36,672 nucleotides of DNA. Origin: Deltaproteobacteria bacterium. GTDB taxonomy: Bacteria; Desulfobacterota; Desulfarculia; Adiutricales; Adiutricaceae. The stretch is taken from the NCBI GenBank assembly GCA_031276865.1, contig JAISMF010000027.1:1-36672 (forward strand), in the 5' to 3' direction. Both the position numbers and the translations under genes were made by a program. Shown one piece after another: positions 11,171 to 19,630 of this stretch. The notes under the pieces are model-generated. The model did no database searches. It was not told where the DNA came from and saw nothing but the letters and a program-made list of their open reading frames with translations. Every line of letters starts with the position of its first letter. The stretch's first letter is position 1.

Positions 11171-12055
11171 ATGAGTCTCTCATTTAAGGGAATAATCCCC
11201 GCCCTGGTCACCCCCTTCAAGGGGGGGGAGGTGGACGAGGAGGCCTTCCGCCGCCACGTCGACTTCGTCATCAGGGAGGGGGTCCACGCCGTGCTTCCCT
11301 GCGGCACCACCGGCGAGTCCCCCACCTTGAGCCACGCCGAGCACCAGAGGGTCATAAAAATAGCCGTATCCGAGGCCCGGGGGAGGGTGCCGGTCTTGGC
11401 CGGCACCGGCTCCAACTCCACCCGGGAGGCCGTGGAGATGTCCGTCCAGGCCAAAAAGGACGGGGCCGACGGACTGCTCCTGGTCGCCCCCTACTACAAC
11501 AAGCCCTCCCAGGAGGGTTTGTATCGGCATTTCCAGGAGATCGCCCTCGCCGCGGCCCTGCCGGTGATCCTTTACAACATTCCCGGCCGCTGCGGGGTGG
11601 AGATTCTCCCGGAGACCACCAGCAGGCTCTCCCAGCTGCCCAACATCGTGGGCGTGAAGGAGGCCACGGGGGATTTGAACAAGATGATCCGGACCATCGA
11701 GCTCTGCGGCCCGGATTTCCTGGTGACCTCCGGCGACGATTCCCTCACCCTCCCGCTCTTGGCCGTCGGAGGGGGCGGCGTCATCTCGGTGGCCGCGAAC
11801 CTCGTCCCCCGCTCCATGGTGGAGTTCTGGGATAAATGGGAGAAGGGCGATCTATCCGGCGCCCGGACCCTCTTCTTCAAGCTCCTCCCCCTCTTCAAGG
11901 CCCTTTTTCTGGAGACCAATCCGGTGTGCGTGAAATACGCCCTCCATCTTTCCGGGCGCATGGAAAGAGATATGCGTCTTCCCATGCTTCCGCCCTCCGT
12001 GGCCGTGGCCCATAGGCTGGAGGAGCTGGTGGACGAATGGGGGACCAAGGCGTGA
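11171..12055 (+). CDS. dapA: 4-hydroxy-tetrahydrodipicolinate synthase
   Basis: DapA condenses pyruvate with aspartate semialdehyde, the committed step of the diaminopimelate/lysine pathway. The protein has 294 residues, close to E. coli DapA. The Schiff-base lysine is in GVKEATGD (Lys163), Tyr135 and Arg140 in the YNIPGRCG motif, and the threonine pair in CGTTGES (46-47). Catalytic residues are therefore intact. AGGAG at 11161-11165 fits the ATG. The end overlaps dapB, so the two are translationally coupled. Confidence 0.97.
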   Translation: MSLSFKGIIPALVTPFKGGEVDEEAFRRHVDFVIREGVHAVLPCGTTGESPTLSHAEHQRVIKIAVSEARGRVPVLAGTGSNSTREAVEMSVQAKKDGADGLLLVAPYYNKPSQEGLYRHFQEIALAAALPVILYNIPGRCGVEILPETTSRLSQLPNIVGVKEATGDLNKMIRTIELCGPDFLVTSGDDSLTLPLLAVGGGGVISVAANLVPRSMVEFWDKWEKGDLSGARTLFFKLLPLFKALFLETNPVCVKYALHLSGRMERDMRLPMLPPSVAVAHRLEELVDEWGTKA

Positions 12056-12867
12056 GCGAAAACGGGAAACTTAAAATAACGATTTGCGGCGCCTGCGGGC
12101 GCATGGGGAGGAGGCTCATCGAGCTCGTCTTGGCGGATCCCCGCTTCGAGCTCGCGGGCGCCCTGGAGCGCTCCGACTCCCCCTTCATCGGCCGGGACGC
12201 CCTCGGGGCGGACGGGTCCGCCCCTATGGGGATCAAGGTGACGGACGATTTCGGGAAGGCCGCGGCCGGGGCCTCCGTCTATCTGGACTTCTCGTCGGCG
12301 GAGGGGGTTCTGCCCGCGGCCGAGTCGGCCGCGGTGTTGAAAATTCCGGCGGTGATCGGGGTCACGGCGCTCGACGGGCGCATCGTGGGCCGCTTGAAAG
12401 AACTTTCGGAGATAATACCCATCCTCCAGGCTCCGAACATGTCCACGGGCGTGAACCTCCTCTACAAGCTGGCCGCCGCGGCCGCGGCCGCCTTGGGCGA
12501 GGGCTACGATTTGGAGATCGTGGAGGCCCACCACCGCCGCAAAAAGGACGCCCCCAGCGGGACGGCCTTGAAGATCCTGGAGACCCTCTGCGAAGCCAGG
12601 GGCCTGGATCCGGAAAAGGCCGGAGTTTTCGGGCGTTCCGGAACCCCGGGACCTCGGAGCGCCCGGGAAATCGGGGTCCACGCCGTGCGGGGCGGGGACG
12701 TCATCGGGGACCACGCGGTGATTTTCGCCGGACCGGGGGAGCTCTTGGAGATAACGCACCGGGCCCAGAGCCGGGACGCCTTCGCGACGGGCGCCCTCAA
12801 GGCCGCCCTCTGGATAGTCGGAAAAGAGCCGGGATTCTACTCGTATCGGGACGTTTTGGGTCTGTGA
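12037..12867 (+). CDS. dapB: 4-hydroxy-tetrahydrodipicolinate reductase
   Basis: DapB reduces the DapA product to tetrahydrodipicolinate with NAD(P)H. The 276-residue protein has the nucleotide-binding GACGRMGRR motif near residue 18 and the substrate motif EAHHRRKKDAPSGTA (163-177), which includes the catalytic His and Lys. The start may be ATG 12037, preceded by GGAGGAG and overlapping dapA by 19 bases, or GTG 12052, overlapping by 4 bases (GTGA). Both begin before the fold and both imply coupling to dapA. Confidence 0.96.
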   Translation: MGDQGVSENGKLKITICGACGRMGRRLIELVLADPRFELAGALERSDSPFIGRDALGADGSAPMGIKVTDDFGKAAAGASVYLDFSSAEGVLPAAESAAVLKIPAVIGVTALDGRIVGRLKELSEIIPILQAPNMSTGVNLLYKLAAAAAAALGEGYDLEIVEAHHRRKKDAPSGTALKILETLCEARGLDPEKAGVFGRSGTPGPRSAREIGVHAVRGGDVIGDHAVIFAGPGELLEITHRAQSRDAFATGALKAALWIVGKEPGFYSYRDVLGL

Positions 12868-12914
12868 TCCGCCAAGGGGGCCCGGCGCCCTTTTGCGGAT
12901 CTTTCCGTTTTTTT
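12866..12914 (+). terminator. terminator-like hairpin after dapB
   Basis: GATCCGC (12866-12872, starting in the stop codon) pairs with GCGGATC (12895-12901), and an inner AAGGG can pair with CCCTT. Seven T follow at 12908-12914. The spacing between stem and T run is a little long, so termination may be partial. Confidence 0.6.
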
Positions 12915-12968
12915 CACGCCGCGTCCAACCCTCCGGTCGCCCGGCGCCCGGAGACCGCCGGAGCCGCC

Positions 12969-13532
12969 ATGCCCGCCGTCAAGTCGGCCTTCAAGCCCGC
13001 CGTCAAGTCCGCCGCCGTGAAGCTTAAAATCACGGCCGTCCTGGTCCTTCTCCTTTTCGCCCTCTCCGGCTGCGTGCTCACCATGCCCAAGCCCTTTCTA
13101 AAGGAGAGGAACCCCCCCGGGGGCGCCATGCCCGATCTCTCCGGCCGCTGGAAGGACGAGGAGGGGCAGCCTTTGACGGTGGAGAAGACCGGTGTTTCCA
13201 ACACCTTTTCGGTCTACTCCCAGGATAAGGACCAGAGGCTCAAGGTCACCATGGAGAGGCTGGACGACAAGCGCTTCATCCTGCAGTTCCAGCCCCCGGA
13301 CGAACAGGGCGGGGGGGTCTTTTTAACCGTGGGCGAGGTCGATCCCCGAAAGGTTGTCATCTACACCTTTCCCGAAGGCCTTCCGGATTTAAGGAGCAAG
13401 GCCAAGGCCAACGGGGTCGTCATCAACGAGTTCGGCTTGATCACCAAATACGAGAGGGCGGAGGGGATCATACAGTTTTTCCGCGAAATGGCGGACGCTC
13501 CGGGTCACGTGGATCTGGTGCTCACGAAATAA
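12969..13532 (+). CDS. small lipoprotein of unknown function
   Basis: The protein has 187 residues if it starts at ATG 12969, which has a GGAG about 8 bases upstream. A GTG at 13017 would give a more typical signal peptide (KLKITAVLVLLLFALSGC). In either case a lipobox LSGC predicts lipidation and envelope anchoring. The mature part begins with a Pro-rich stretch, then LSGRWKDEEGQPLTVEKT and beta-rich sequence resembling small lipocalin-like or META-type barrels in outline only. I do not recognise a family. It follows dapB and ends 10 bases before a tRNA gene. Confidence 0.75.
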   Translation: MPAVKSAFKPAVKSAAVKLKITAVLVLLLFALSGCVLTMPKPFLKERNPPGGAMPDLSGRWKDEEGQPLTVEKTGVSNTFSVYSQDKDQRLKVTMERLDDKRFILQFQPPDEQGGGVFLTVGEVDPRKVVIYTFPEGLPDLRSKAKANGVVINEFGLITKYERAEGIIQFFREMADAPGHVDLVLTK

Positions 13533-13542
13533 AGCGGTCCGG

Positions 13543-13618
13543 GCGCCAGTAGCTCAATGGATAGAGCAACAGCCTTCTAAGCTGAAGGTTGAAGGTTCGA
13601 GTCCTTCCTGGCGCGCCA
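13543..13618 (+). tRNA. tRNA-Arg (anticodon TCT), CCA encoded
   Basis: A 76-base cloverleaf is visible. The acceptor stem is GCGCCAG with CTGGCGC, the D stem GCTC with GAGC, and the anticodon loop CTTCTAA with anticodon TCT, reading AGA. The T stem is GAAGG with CCTTC around TTCGAGT, followed by discriminator G and an encoded CCA. The 27-43 position is an A-A mismatch. No integrase lies next to it. Confidence 0.95.
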
Positions 13619-13646
13619 ATCCCCCCGTCTTGACGAGAGGCCTTTT

Positions 13647-13680
13647 TAAAAGCCCGAAAACCTTCGTTTTCGGGCTTTTT
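13647..13680 (+). terminator. rho-independent terminator after tRNA-Arg
   Basis: AAAAGCCCGAAAA (13648-13660) and TTTTCGGGCTTTT (13667-13679) form a perfect 13-bp stem with the loop CCTTCG. The 3' arm ends in a T run. It sits about 30 bases after the tRNA. Confidence 0.9.
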
Positions 13681-14697
13681 CCGCGCTTCGGCCCGGGGTT
13701 TTCGGCCCCGGCTTCGATCCAGGCTTTCGGCTCTTGTTGAAAAAAAGCGCTTTTAAAAGGCGTTCCGCCCGGGGGCTTCGGGAAAACCTGGAAATTTTTC
13801 CGAAGAGCCCCGAGCGCCGCCCTTCGCCTGGAACTTTCCTTAAAACCCGCGTTTCAAACGCGCTTTGAAAAGGAGCGGCGGAAAAGCGTTTAGGGGCCGA
13901 AGGGCGCCGCCCGCGTAAAAAAAACCGGCTTCGCGCGCCCCCCTTTTTCGTTTCGACGGCGCGGCCGTCTTCCTTCGGATTTTCCCGATTTCCCAAGGAA
14001 GGCGCCCGAAGCCGGCTGGGAAACCGAAGGGCGCGGCGGAGAAGAGGCATCCGCCGTTAGAGGGTTTTCGGGCCGGCCGCGGGAAGAAGGGGCGCGGCTT
14101 GAATTTAAATCTCCCGCGAAAAGCGCCTCTCGTTTTAGATCGTCGATTTTTAATTGGAAATCTTTTTTCCGCCTAACGCCTCAAAGGCGGTTTTTTTTTC
14201 GGAAAGGCCGGGATGGAGGCGGCTTTTTGAGGCCGCGTCTAATTGGAAAGCGGCGCTTTTTCGAAAGTTTCGCGGGGATTAAACGCCCGGGGGCGGAAAA
14301 CGCCTGGCGGCTCGAAACGGGACCTTTGTGAAAATTCAATATTTAAACTCAGTTTCAGCCGGGTGTTTATAATTTTAAAGGCCGGGAAGGCGAAATTCGC
14401 GCGCCTGAGGCGTTTGGTTTGAAACGCGCCCCCCCGTGCGGGCTTTGGAAGCGGGCGAAAATCTCGAGGCGATTCGGCGGATGATTGGAAAAATTTTTTT
14501 AAAACAATCATTGATTCAAAATATATAATTAAAAAATAATTTCGATAAACGCCTTTATTTACGCGTGTTTAAAATAATCAAAATTTTTTTCGCTAAAATT
14601 TTTTCTAAAATAGTTTTTATTTAAAAAAAAATGTGTTATTCTGTTTTCGGGTTTATTTTGGTTTTTTAACTTTCACGCGGTCATAAGGAGGCCGTCA
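13681..14697. other. 1-kb non-coding spacer before the Crp/Fnr gene
   Basis: No convincing gene is visible. 13690-14100 is GC-rich with repeated short A4-6/T4-6 runs between GCG-type words; open frames here give Arg/Pro/Phe-rich products without family resemblance. 14500-14680 is very AT-rich and probably contains the promoter of the following regulator, but I could not choose one -35/-10 pair with confidence. Confidence 0.5.
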
Positions 14698-15381
14698 ATG
14701 AATCAAGAAGAGTATGGTCCAATAATAAGAGCAGCCTCTTTTTTTAAAAACCTCGATGAGCATGAATGCGACTCCCTTGTGCAAAGCGCCATTTTCAAGC
14801 GCTTTCAGCCCGGCCAGGTGATCTTCAACAGAGGCGAGTCGGGAACCGGTCTGTACGTGCTCGTGGAAGGCAAAGTGAGGATCTTCGTTTCGGGAAACGG
14901 AGCCAAGGAGCAGCTTCTGCGCATCCTTCTGCCCGGCGACTCCTTCGGGGAAGCGGGCATTTTTCTGGAACACGGCTATCCCTCCACCGCCCAGTGCCTG
15001 GATAAGTCGGCCGCCTATTATTTCCCCGGCGATAGGCTGCGTTCCATCATCGGCGAGAACATGAAGGTGGCCCAGAATTTTTTGAACCTTCTGGCCTTGA
15101 AACTCGCCGATTTCGCCCACCTTTTCGAGTCGCGCACCATTAAGGAGGCGCCCGCCAGGCTGGCCTCCTTCATTCTCAACCACGAAGAGGTGTCGGGCAG
15201 GGTGAAACTGAATTTCAGCAAGGGTCAGCTCGCCTCCTTCATCGGAACGTCGCCGGAGACGGTCTCCCGGGCTCTGACCTTTCTGAAAGGGAAAAACGCG
15301 ATAAAAGAGGAGAAGCCCTACATCGTCATTTTAAACAGGGATATTTTAAACTCCTTGATCCAGGGAAACCTCAAAGCCTGA
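14698..15381 (+). CDS. Crp/Fnr family transcriptional regulator
   Basis: This is a 227-residue cytoplasmic DNA-binding regulator. Residues 15-120 form the cyclic-nucleotide-type beta barrel (FKRFQPGQVIFNRGE, LYVLVEGKVRIF, LLPGDSFGEAGIFL). A long dimerisation helix follows, then a winged helix with the recognition motif GQLASFIGTSPETVSRALTFL (about 176-196). It has only two Cys (24 and 100), so it lacks the N-terminal four-Cys Fe-S cluster of FNR. The barrel's phosphate-binding arginine is not evident either, so its signal is unknown. A perfect AAGGAGG at 14685-14691 sets the start. It is monocistronic with a terminator at 15574-15606. Confidence 0.92.
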   Translation: MNQEEYGPIIRAASFFKNLDEHECDSLVQSAIFKRFQPGQVIFNRGESGTGLYVLVEGKVRIFVSGNGAKEQLLRILLPGDSFGEAGIFLEHGYPSTAQCLDKSAAYYFPGDRLRSIIGENMKVAQNFLNLLALKLADFAHLFESRTIKEAPARLASFILNHEEVSGRVKLNFSKGQLASFIGTSPETVSRALTFLKGKNAIKEEKPYIVILNRDILNSLIQGNLKA

Positions 15382-15700
15382 TTGTTTCGCCGTTTAAAGC
15401 TTTGGCGTTTCCCCCCCTTTCGTCCGGAGATTCGCCTGCCGGCGTTTCGTCCCGGAGGGCTTTCTTCCGATTTTTCCAAACTTCCGGTAACGGCGTTGAT
15501 TTGAACGTTTTACCGGCGTTTCGCCGCTTCCGGTCATGAACCGGATTTTATCCGTTATTTAACCTCTTTTCCCCGTCCCGGAAATATCCTCCGGGACGTT
15601 TTTTTTCGCTCCTTCGTTCGCCCGGTCCCGAACCGGGCGAAATTCGCCCTGCCTTTGACGGCCCGGCGGGCGCGCCCGGGAGGAAGCGAAAAGGAGCCTA
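15382..15700. other. convergent spacer between regulator and efflux genes
   Basis: No gene is visible. The spacer holds the terminator at 15574-15606 and a second inverted repeat (TTCGCCCGGT at 15617-15626 with ACCGGGCGAA at 15632-15641) that has no T run in either direction. The genes on either side converge here. Confidence 0.6.
15574..15606 (+). terminator. rho-independent terminator after the Crp/Fnr gene
   Basis: CGTCCCGGA (15574-15582) and TCCGGGACG (15590-15598) form a perfect 9-bp stem with a 7-base loop, followed by eight T. Confidence 0.88.
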
Positions 15701-17251
15701 CTACAAGCCTTTTTCAGCCGGAGCGTCGCGGCGCTTGGTGTTTCCGGCGGCCCAGACGATGAGGATCATGATGAGGAACATGACGGAGCAGGCGAGGTAG
15801 ATTTCGTTGGCCGACTGGATGTAGCCGTTCTGGGTGAGGCTCCGGACGAGGATGGCGGTCCGCTCCTCGGCGGAGAGGCCGAAAGATTCGAAGTTCCGGA
15901 CGGCGTCGGTGAAGGCGGGGGAGATCCCGTCGATGTGGCTCGTAAGCCGCGTGTGGTGGAGTGCTTCGCGCCTGTCCCAAAGGGTTGTGGCGAGCGAGGT
16001 TCCGATGCCGGAAAACAGGGCGCGCACGCAGTTGAAAAGCCCGGCGGCCTGGGCCATCTTCGCCGGCTCCAGGCCGACGAAGGCCAAACCGAAGATGGGG
16101 ACGAAAAAGGAGGCGATGGCGAAACCCTGGAGAAACTGCGGGAGGACGACGAAGCCGACGCTTATGGAGGGGTTGAAGCGGGTGCGCATGTACATGCAGC
16201 CGCTGAAAACGAGGAACCCGACGCTTATCACGATTCTTAAATCGATCTTGTTTCCGAAGCGGCCTATGAGGGGCGTTAAAAAGACGGGCGCGACGCCCAC
16301 CGGGGCGGAGACCAGGCCGGCCCAGGTGGCGGTGTAGCCGTACCAGCTCTGCAAGAGAAGCGGCAGAAGGACGATGGTTCCCAAATAGAGCATCATCCCC
16401 AGGCTCATGAGGATCAGCCCCACCGTGAAATTGCGGTGCAGGAAGAGCCTTAAGTCTATGAGCGGCTTTTCGGCGCGGCTTTCCCAGACTATGAGGAGGG
16501 TGAGTCCGACGACGCATGAAACGGCCAAGGTCCGGATGAAGTTGGAGTTGAACCAGTCCAGCTCCCGGCCCTTGTCCAGGAGCACCTGGAGGGAGCCGAC
16601 GCCTAAGGCCAGAAAGCCGAAGGCCACGGCGCTCATGGGAACTTTGACGATCCCGGACTCCCTTCCGGAGAGGACCTTGCGGACGACCATGGCCACGACG
16701 AATCCGAAGGGGACGTTTATGAAGAAGATGTAGCTCCAGTGGCAGTTGTCCGAGATCCAGCCCCCGAGGATGGGGCCGAAGACCGGGGCCACCGAGACCG
16801 TCATGGAAAAGAAGGCCAAAGCCATTATCTGCCTGTCCCGCGGATAGTTTTTCATCAGAAGGGACTGGGCCAGGGGAAGCATGGGTCCGCCGGTCGCCCC
16901 CTGGATCACGCGGAAGAAGACCAGGACGTTTAAATTGGGGGAGAGTCCGCAGAAGAGGGAGCTAAGGGAGAAGAGCGTCGTCGAGAGGAGGAAAAGGCGC
17001 ACCTCGCCGAAGCGCTGGGCCAGGCGCCCGGTGAGGGGGAGGGCGATGGCGTTGGCCACGGAGTACGAGGTTATGACCCAGGTCCCCTGGGAATAGCTGG
17101 CGCCCAAATTCCCGCTGATGGTGGGAACGGCCACGTTGCAGATGGTGACGTCCACGACCTGCATGAAGGTGGCGACGGGGAGCGCCATGGTGAGCAAAAC
17201 CAGGGAGCGGGCGCTTAACGGCGGCGCGCCGCCGTCCTTGGGCGCGCTCAT
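15701..17251 (-). CDS. DHA2-family MFS drug exporter (EmrB-like)
   Basis: This 516-residue inner-membrane protein has about 14 hydrophobic segments, as expected for the DHA2 drug:proton antiporters. Features include the N-terminal helix with VVDVTICNVAVPTISG, the loop GRLAQRFGEVRLF after helix 2, FRVIQGATGGPMLPLAQS, and the antiporter motif C FGPILGGWISD followed by FINVPFG. It starts with an ATG overlapping the end of the adaptor gene by 4 bases, so the two form an operon. By analogy with EmrB it would export hydrophobic compounds through the adaptor to an outer-membrane channel. No TolC-type gene lies in the window, and the substrate cannot be inferred. Confidence 0.93.
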   Translation of the reverse strand: MSAPKDGGAPPLSARSLVLLTMALPVATFMQVVDVTICNVAVPTISGNLGASYSQGTWVITSYSVANAIALPLTGRLAQRFGEVRLFLLSTTLFSLSSLFCGLSPNLNVLVFFRVIQGATGGPMLPLAQSLLMKNYPRDRQIMALAFFSMTVSVAPVFGPILGGWISDNCHWSYIFFINVPFGFVVAMVVRKVLSGRESGIVKVPMSAVAFGFLALGVGSLQVLLDKGRELDWFNSNFIRTLAVSCVVGLTLLIVWESRAEKPLIDLRLFLHRNFTVGLILMSLGMMLYLGTIVLLPLLLQSWYGYTATWAGLVSAPVGVAPVFLTPLIGRFGNKIDLRIVISVGFLVFSGCMYMRTRFNPSISVGFVVLPQFLQGFAIASFFVPIFGLAFVGLEPAKMAQAAGLFNCVRALFSGIGTSLATTLWDRREALHHTRLTSHIDGISPAFTDAVRNFESFGLSAEERTAILVRSLTQNGYIQSANEIYLACSVMFLIMILIVWAAGNTKRRDAPAEKGL

Positions 17252-18495
17252 GGTTCGACCGGCTCCTCTCCGGGCGGAAAGTCGCCCGCGAGGATGCCGT
17301 CCACGAGGGCGTCGATTTCCCGGCTCTTCTCGTCCAGGTTCACGACCAGGGCCTCGCTTCGGCGGTCCGGAAGCCGGGGCGGATTATCTTCCGGGGCTTC
17401 GTCGGTGAACACCCTCACCCGGCAGGACAAGCCCAGGATGAGCGGCGGGACCGCCCCGCCGTCCCAATCGGAGAGGAGGATTATCCGGACGGGCACCCTC
17501 TGGACGACCTTGATCCAGTTTCCCGTGGCGTTTTCCGCGGGGAGGAGCGAAAAGACCGAGCCGGTGCCGGGACTGAGGCCCGCGACCACGCCTTTGAAGA
17601 CCCGGCCGGAACCCAGCATGTCCACCGTCACCTCGGCCTTCTGCCCCGCCCGCAAAGCGCCCAGCTGGCTCTCTTTGAAATTGGCGTCCACCCAAACCTC
17701 GTCTTCGTTCACCACCATCAACAAAGGCGCCCCGGGGCCCACCTGGTTTCCCAGCTGCACGGCGCGTTTGGCCACCCGGCCGGAGACGGGGCTTTTGATC
17801 TCGCAGCGTTCCAGATCCAGCCAGGCCCGCAGGAGTTCGGCCTTGGCCAGGCGGATGGCCGGATCCTCCGCCGGAGCCCCGCCGCCTATCTGGCGGTTTA
17901 TTTGCTCCAGCGAAAACAAAGCGCTCCGGAGGGAGGCTTCGGAGATCTCCAGCTCGATGCGGGAATTGTCCAGTTCCTCCCGGGTGATGGATCTCCCGGC
18001 GACGAGCCGGCGGCGGCGGTCGTATTCGGATCTGTTCAGCTCCACCTGTTTGCGGGAGACGTCGACCGAGGCTTTGAGGCCGTCTCTTTGGGAAAGGCGG
18101 CTGGCCACGGAACGCGCGGCGCTTATTAAGTTGTTTCTGGCCTTTTCAAAGGCCAGGGAGGCGTCGGTCGCGTCGAGGCGCGCCAGGACGTCCCCTTGGT
18201 TCACGAGCCTGGTGTTGTCCGTGAGGATGTCCGTTACCGCGCCGGAGGTCAGGGGGAAAACCCGCACCACGTTGCCGGCGGTGTAGGCGTCGTCGGTGGA
18301 AATCACGCCGCGGCTGAAGAAGAACCAGTATAGGAAGGCCAGAAAAGCCAGAATTAGAAAAACCAATAAAGCCTTGGCCACGGCCCGCGGTCCCCGGGAG
18401 CGTTTTCCGCCCTCGCCCGTCGCGGCGCCGGACGAGGGCCGGGCGTCGTCGTTTAGGATTCCGTCTTCGTTATGGTCGCTGGCGTCGGCGCTCAT
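17248..18495 (-). CDS. HlyD-family membrane fusion protein (EmrA-like)
   Basis: This 415-residue protein is the periplasmic adaptor partner of the downstream EmrB-like exporter. It has a charged cytosolic N-terminus, one membrane helix (about residues 40-62) and the STDDAYTAGNVVRVFPLTSGAV motif typical of EmrA. A lipoyl-type half-motif, a coiled-coil hairpin rich in Arg/Glu/Leu (about 115-215), a second lipoyl half (IKSPVSGRVAKRAVQLGNQV) and a beta-barrel domain follow. It is the first gene of a two-gene operon. A CGCCCC/GGGGCG inverted repeat at 18510-18529, just upstream of its start, could be an operator. No regulator gene is adjacent. Confidence 0.93.
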   Translation of the reverse strand: MSADASDHNEDGILNDDARPSSGAATGEGGKRSRGPRAVAKALLVFLILAFLAFLYWFFFSRGVISTDDAYTAGNVVRVFPLTSGAVTDILTDNTRLVNQGDVLARLDATDASLAFEKARNNLISAARSVASRLSQRDGLKASVDVSRKQVELNRSEYDRRRRLVAGRSITREELDNSRIELEISEASLRSALFSLEQINRQIGGGAPAEDPAIRLAKAELLRAWLDLERCEIKSPVSGRVAKRAVQLGNQVGPGAPLLMVVNEDEVWVDANFKESQLGALRAGQKAEVTVDMLGSGRVFKGVVAGLSPGTGSVFSLLPAENATGNWIKVVQRVPVRIILLSDWDGGAVPPLILGLSCRVRVFTDEAPEDNPPRLPDRRSEALVVNLDEKSREIDALVDGILAGDFPPGEEPVEP

Positions 18496-18839
18496 GATGT
18501 TTAGGTTGCCGCCCCAATATGAAGGGGCGATGATTTATATTATCTCCAGAGAGAAGGAAGCGGCGAAAAACGCGCGGGGGCGGGTCTCAATATAGCAAAA
18601 ATCAGGGCTTTTAGCCCGAAAAACGCTTTCGCCCGGCTTGGCGCGCGCTTTTGCAAAAAAAGGCGCGGAAGCGGCGTCTTCTCCGGCTATCTGGCGGCCG
18701 GAGTCTTAGAAAACGCCTCGCCCGTAAAATCGGGCGCCCGCAAGTCGTTGAAGCCGTCGACGCCTTTGGGGGGGGAAATTTTTTCGAAGAATTCCCATGT
18801 CATGAAAAAAAACGCGTTTCACGAAAAAAAGCGGTCGTT
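18496..18839. other. spacer upstream of emrA-like gene
   Basis: This spacer holds the likely control region of the efflux operon (minus strand), including the 6-bp inverted repeat at 18510-18529 and an AT-rich patch at 18530-18551. The remainder is GC-rich with no gene recognised. Two T runs on the minus strand after the HMCES-type gene (18786-18830) may help end its transcript, but I see no strong stem. Confidence 0.4.
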
Positions 18840-19481
18840 TTAAACGGGTTCGCTTTCGAGCTCGATTGAGTTCCCGTTCAACAGGCTTGTGAAATCATCG
18901 GTTGCGGAAAACCAGAGAGGAAAATCTTTTTTCGTCAGAACAAGAGGCATGCGGTTGTGAATTTTTATCATGGAATCATTCGCTGCGATGGTTATTATGG
19001 AAAAATGAGGAAAAGCGGCGCCGCTTTCATCTTTAAACCGTTTGTAAACACCGCCCAGCAGAAGACCAGGGGATCGAGGATCGGTGAAGAGGTGTTTGAT
19101 TTTATTTTTGGCTTTGTCGCTCGACCACTCGTAAAATCCGCTGGTGGGGACGACGCAGCGTCTAGACCTAAGGGAATCCTTCCAGGTCCGAAGCGCGGGG
19201 GCTGTTTCGCCTTTGGCGTTGATGAGAGGTCTGGGTTTGACGTTTGGCTTCATTTTATCAGGATAACCTGGATAGCCCCAGCGCATCGGAGCGGCCCTTA
19301 ATTCGAAATTTTTTAAACCGCCTCGGTATATCACGGGAACCACGTCGGTGGGATGGACGTCGCCTCTGGTTTTAAGCGGAAAGAGCGAATCGCGCTCTTC
19401 CGAGAACAAGCCGCTTTCCTGGATTATCTTATTGATTTCCTCATCGTTTTCCTCCTTCCAGGAGCTAAAGCGTCCGCACAT
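18840..19481 (-). CDS. SOS response-associated peptidase family, HMCES/YedK-type
   Basis: This 213-residue protein protects abasic sites in single-stranded DNA by forming a thiazolidine crosslink through its N-terminal cysteine, as known for E. coli YedK and human HMCES. It begins MCGRF, so Cys2 becomes the catalytic N-terminus after Met removal. Asn88 (LINAKGET), Glu118 (GFYEW) and His175 (KIHNRMP) match the other active-site residues. The WGYPG motif is also present. It follows the YdjGHI-like genes on the same strand after 149 bp and may share their transcript. Codon use is less GC-rich than the lysine block. Confidence 0.93.
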   Translation of the reverse strand: MCGRFSSWKEENDEEINKIIQESGLFSEERDSLFPLKTRGDVHPTDVVPVIYRGGLKNFELRAAPMRWGYPGYPDKMKPNVKPRPLINAKGETAPALRTWKDSLRSRRCVVPTSGFYEWSSDKAKNKIKHLFTDPRSPGLLLGGVYKRFKDESGAAFPHFSIITIAANDSMIKIHNRMPLVLTKKDFPLWFSATDDFTSLLNGNSIELESEPV

Positions 19482-19630
19482 GATTAAACCTTGTTTTCCG
19501 CGCTTTCGGGAAAGGGGAATGAAAACGCGCCGTTTCTTTTAAAATCACCAAAATACGGTTATAATAAGAATTCAAGATGAGCGCGTTTTCAGCCGGAAAG
19601 AAGTTTTCGAACGCTTACCGGGTTGGGGAG

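Noticed and set aside
13543-13618. tRNA-Arg as a possible integration site
   Set aside because: No integrase, no duplicated tRNA 3' end and no change of gene content that would indicate an island next to it.
15617-15641. Inverted repeat considered as terminator for the efflux operon
   Set aside because: The stem is good but no T run follows on the minus strand.
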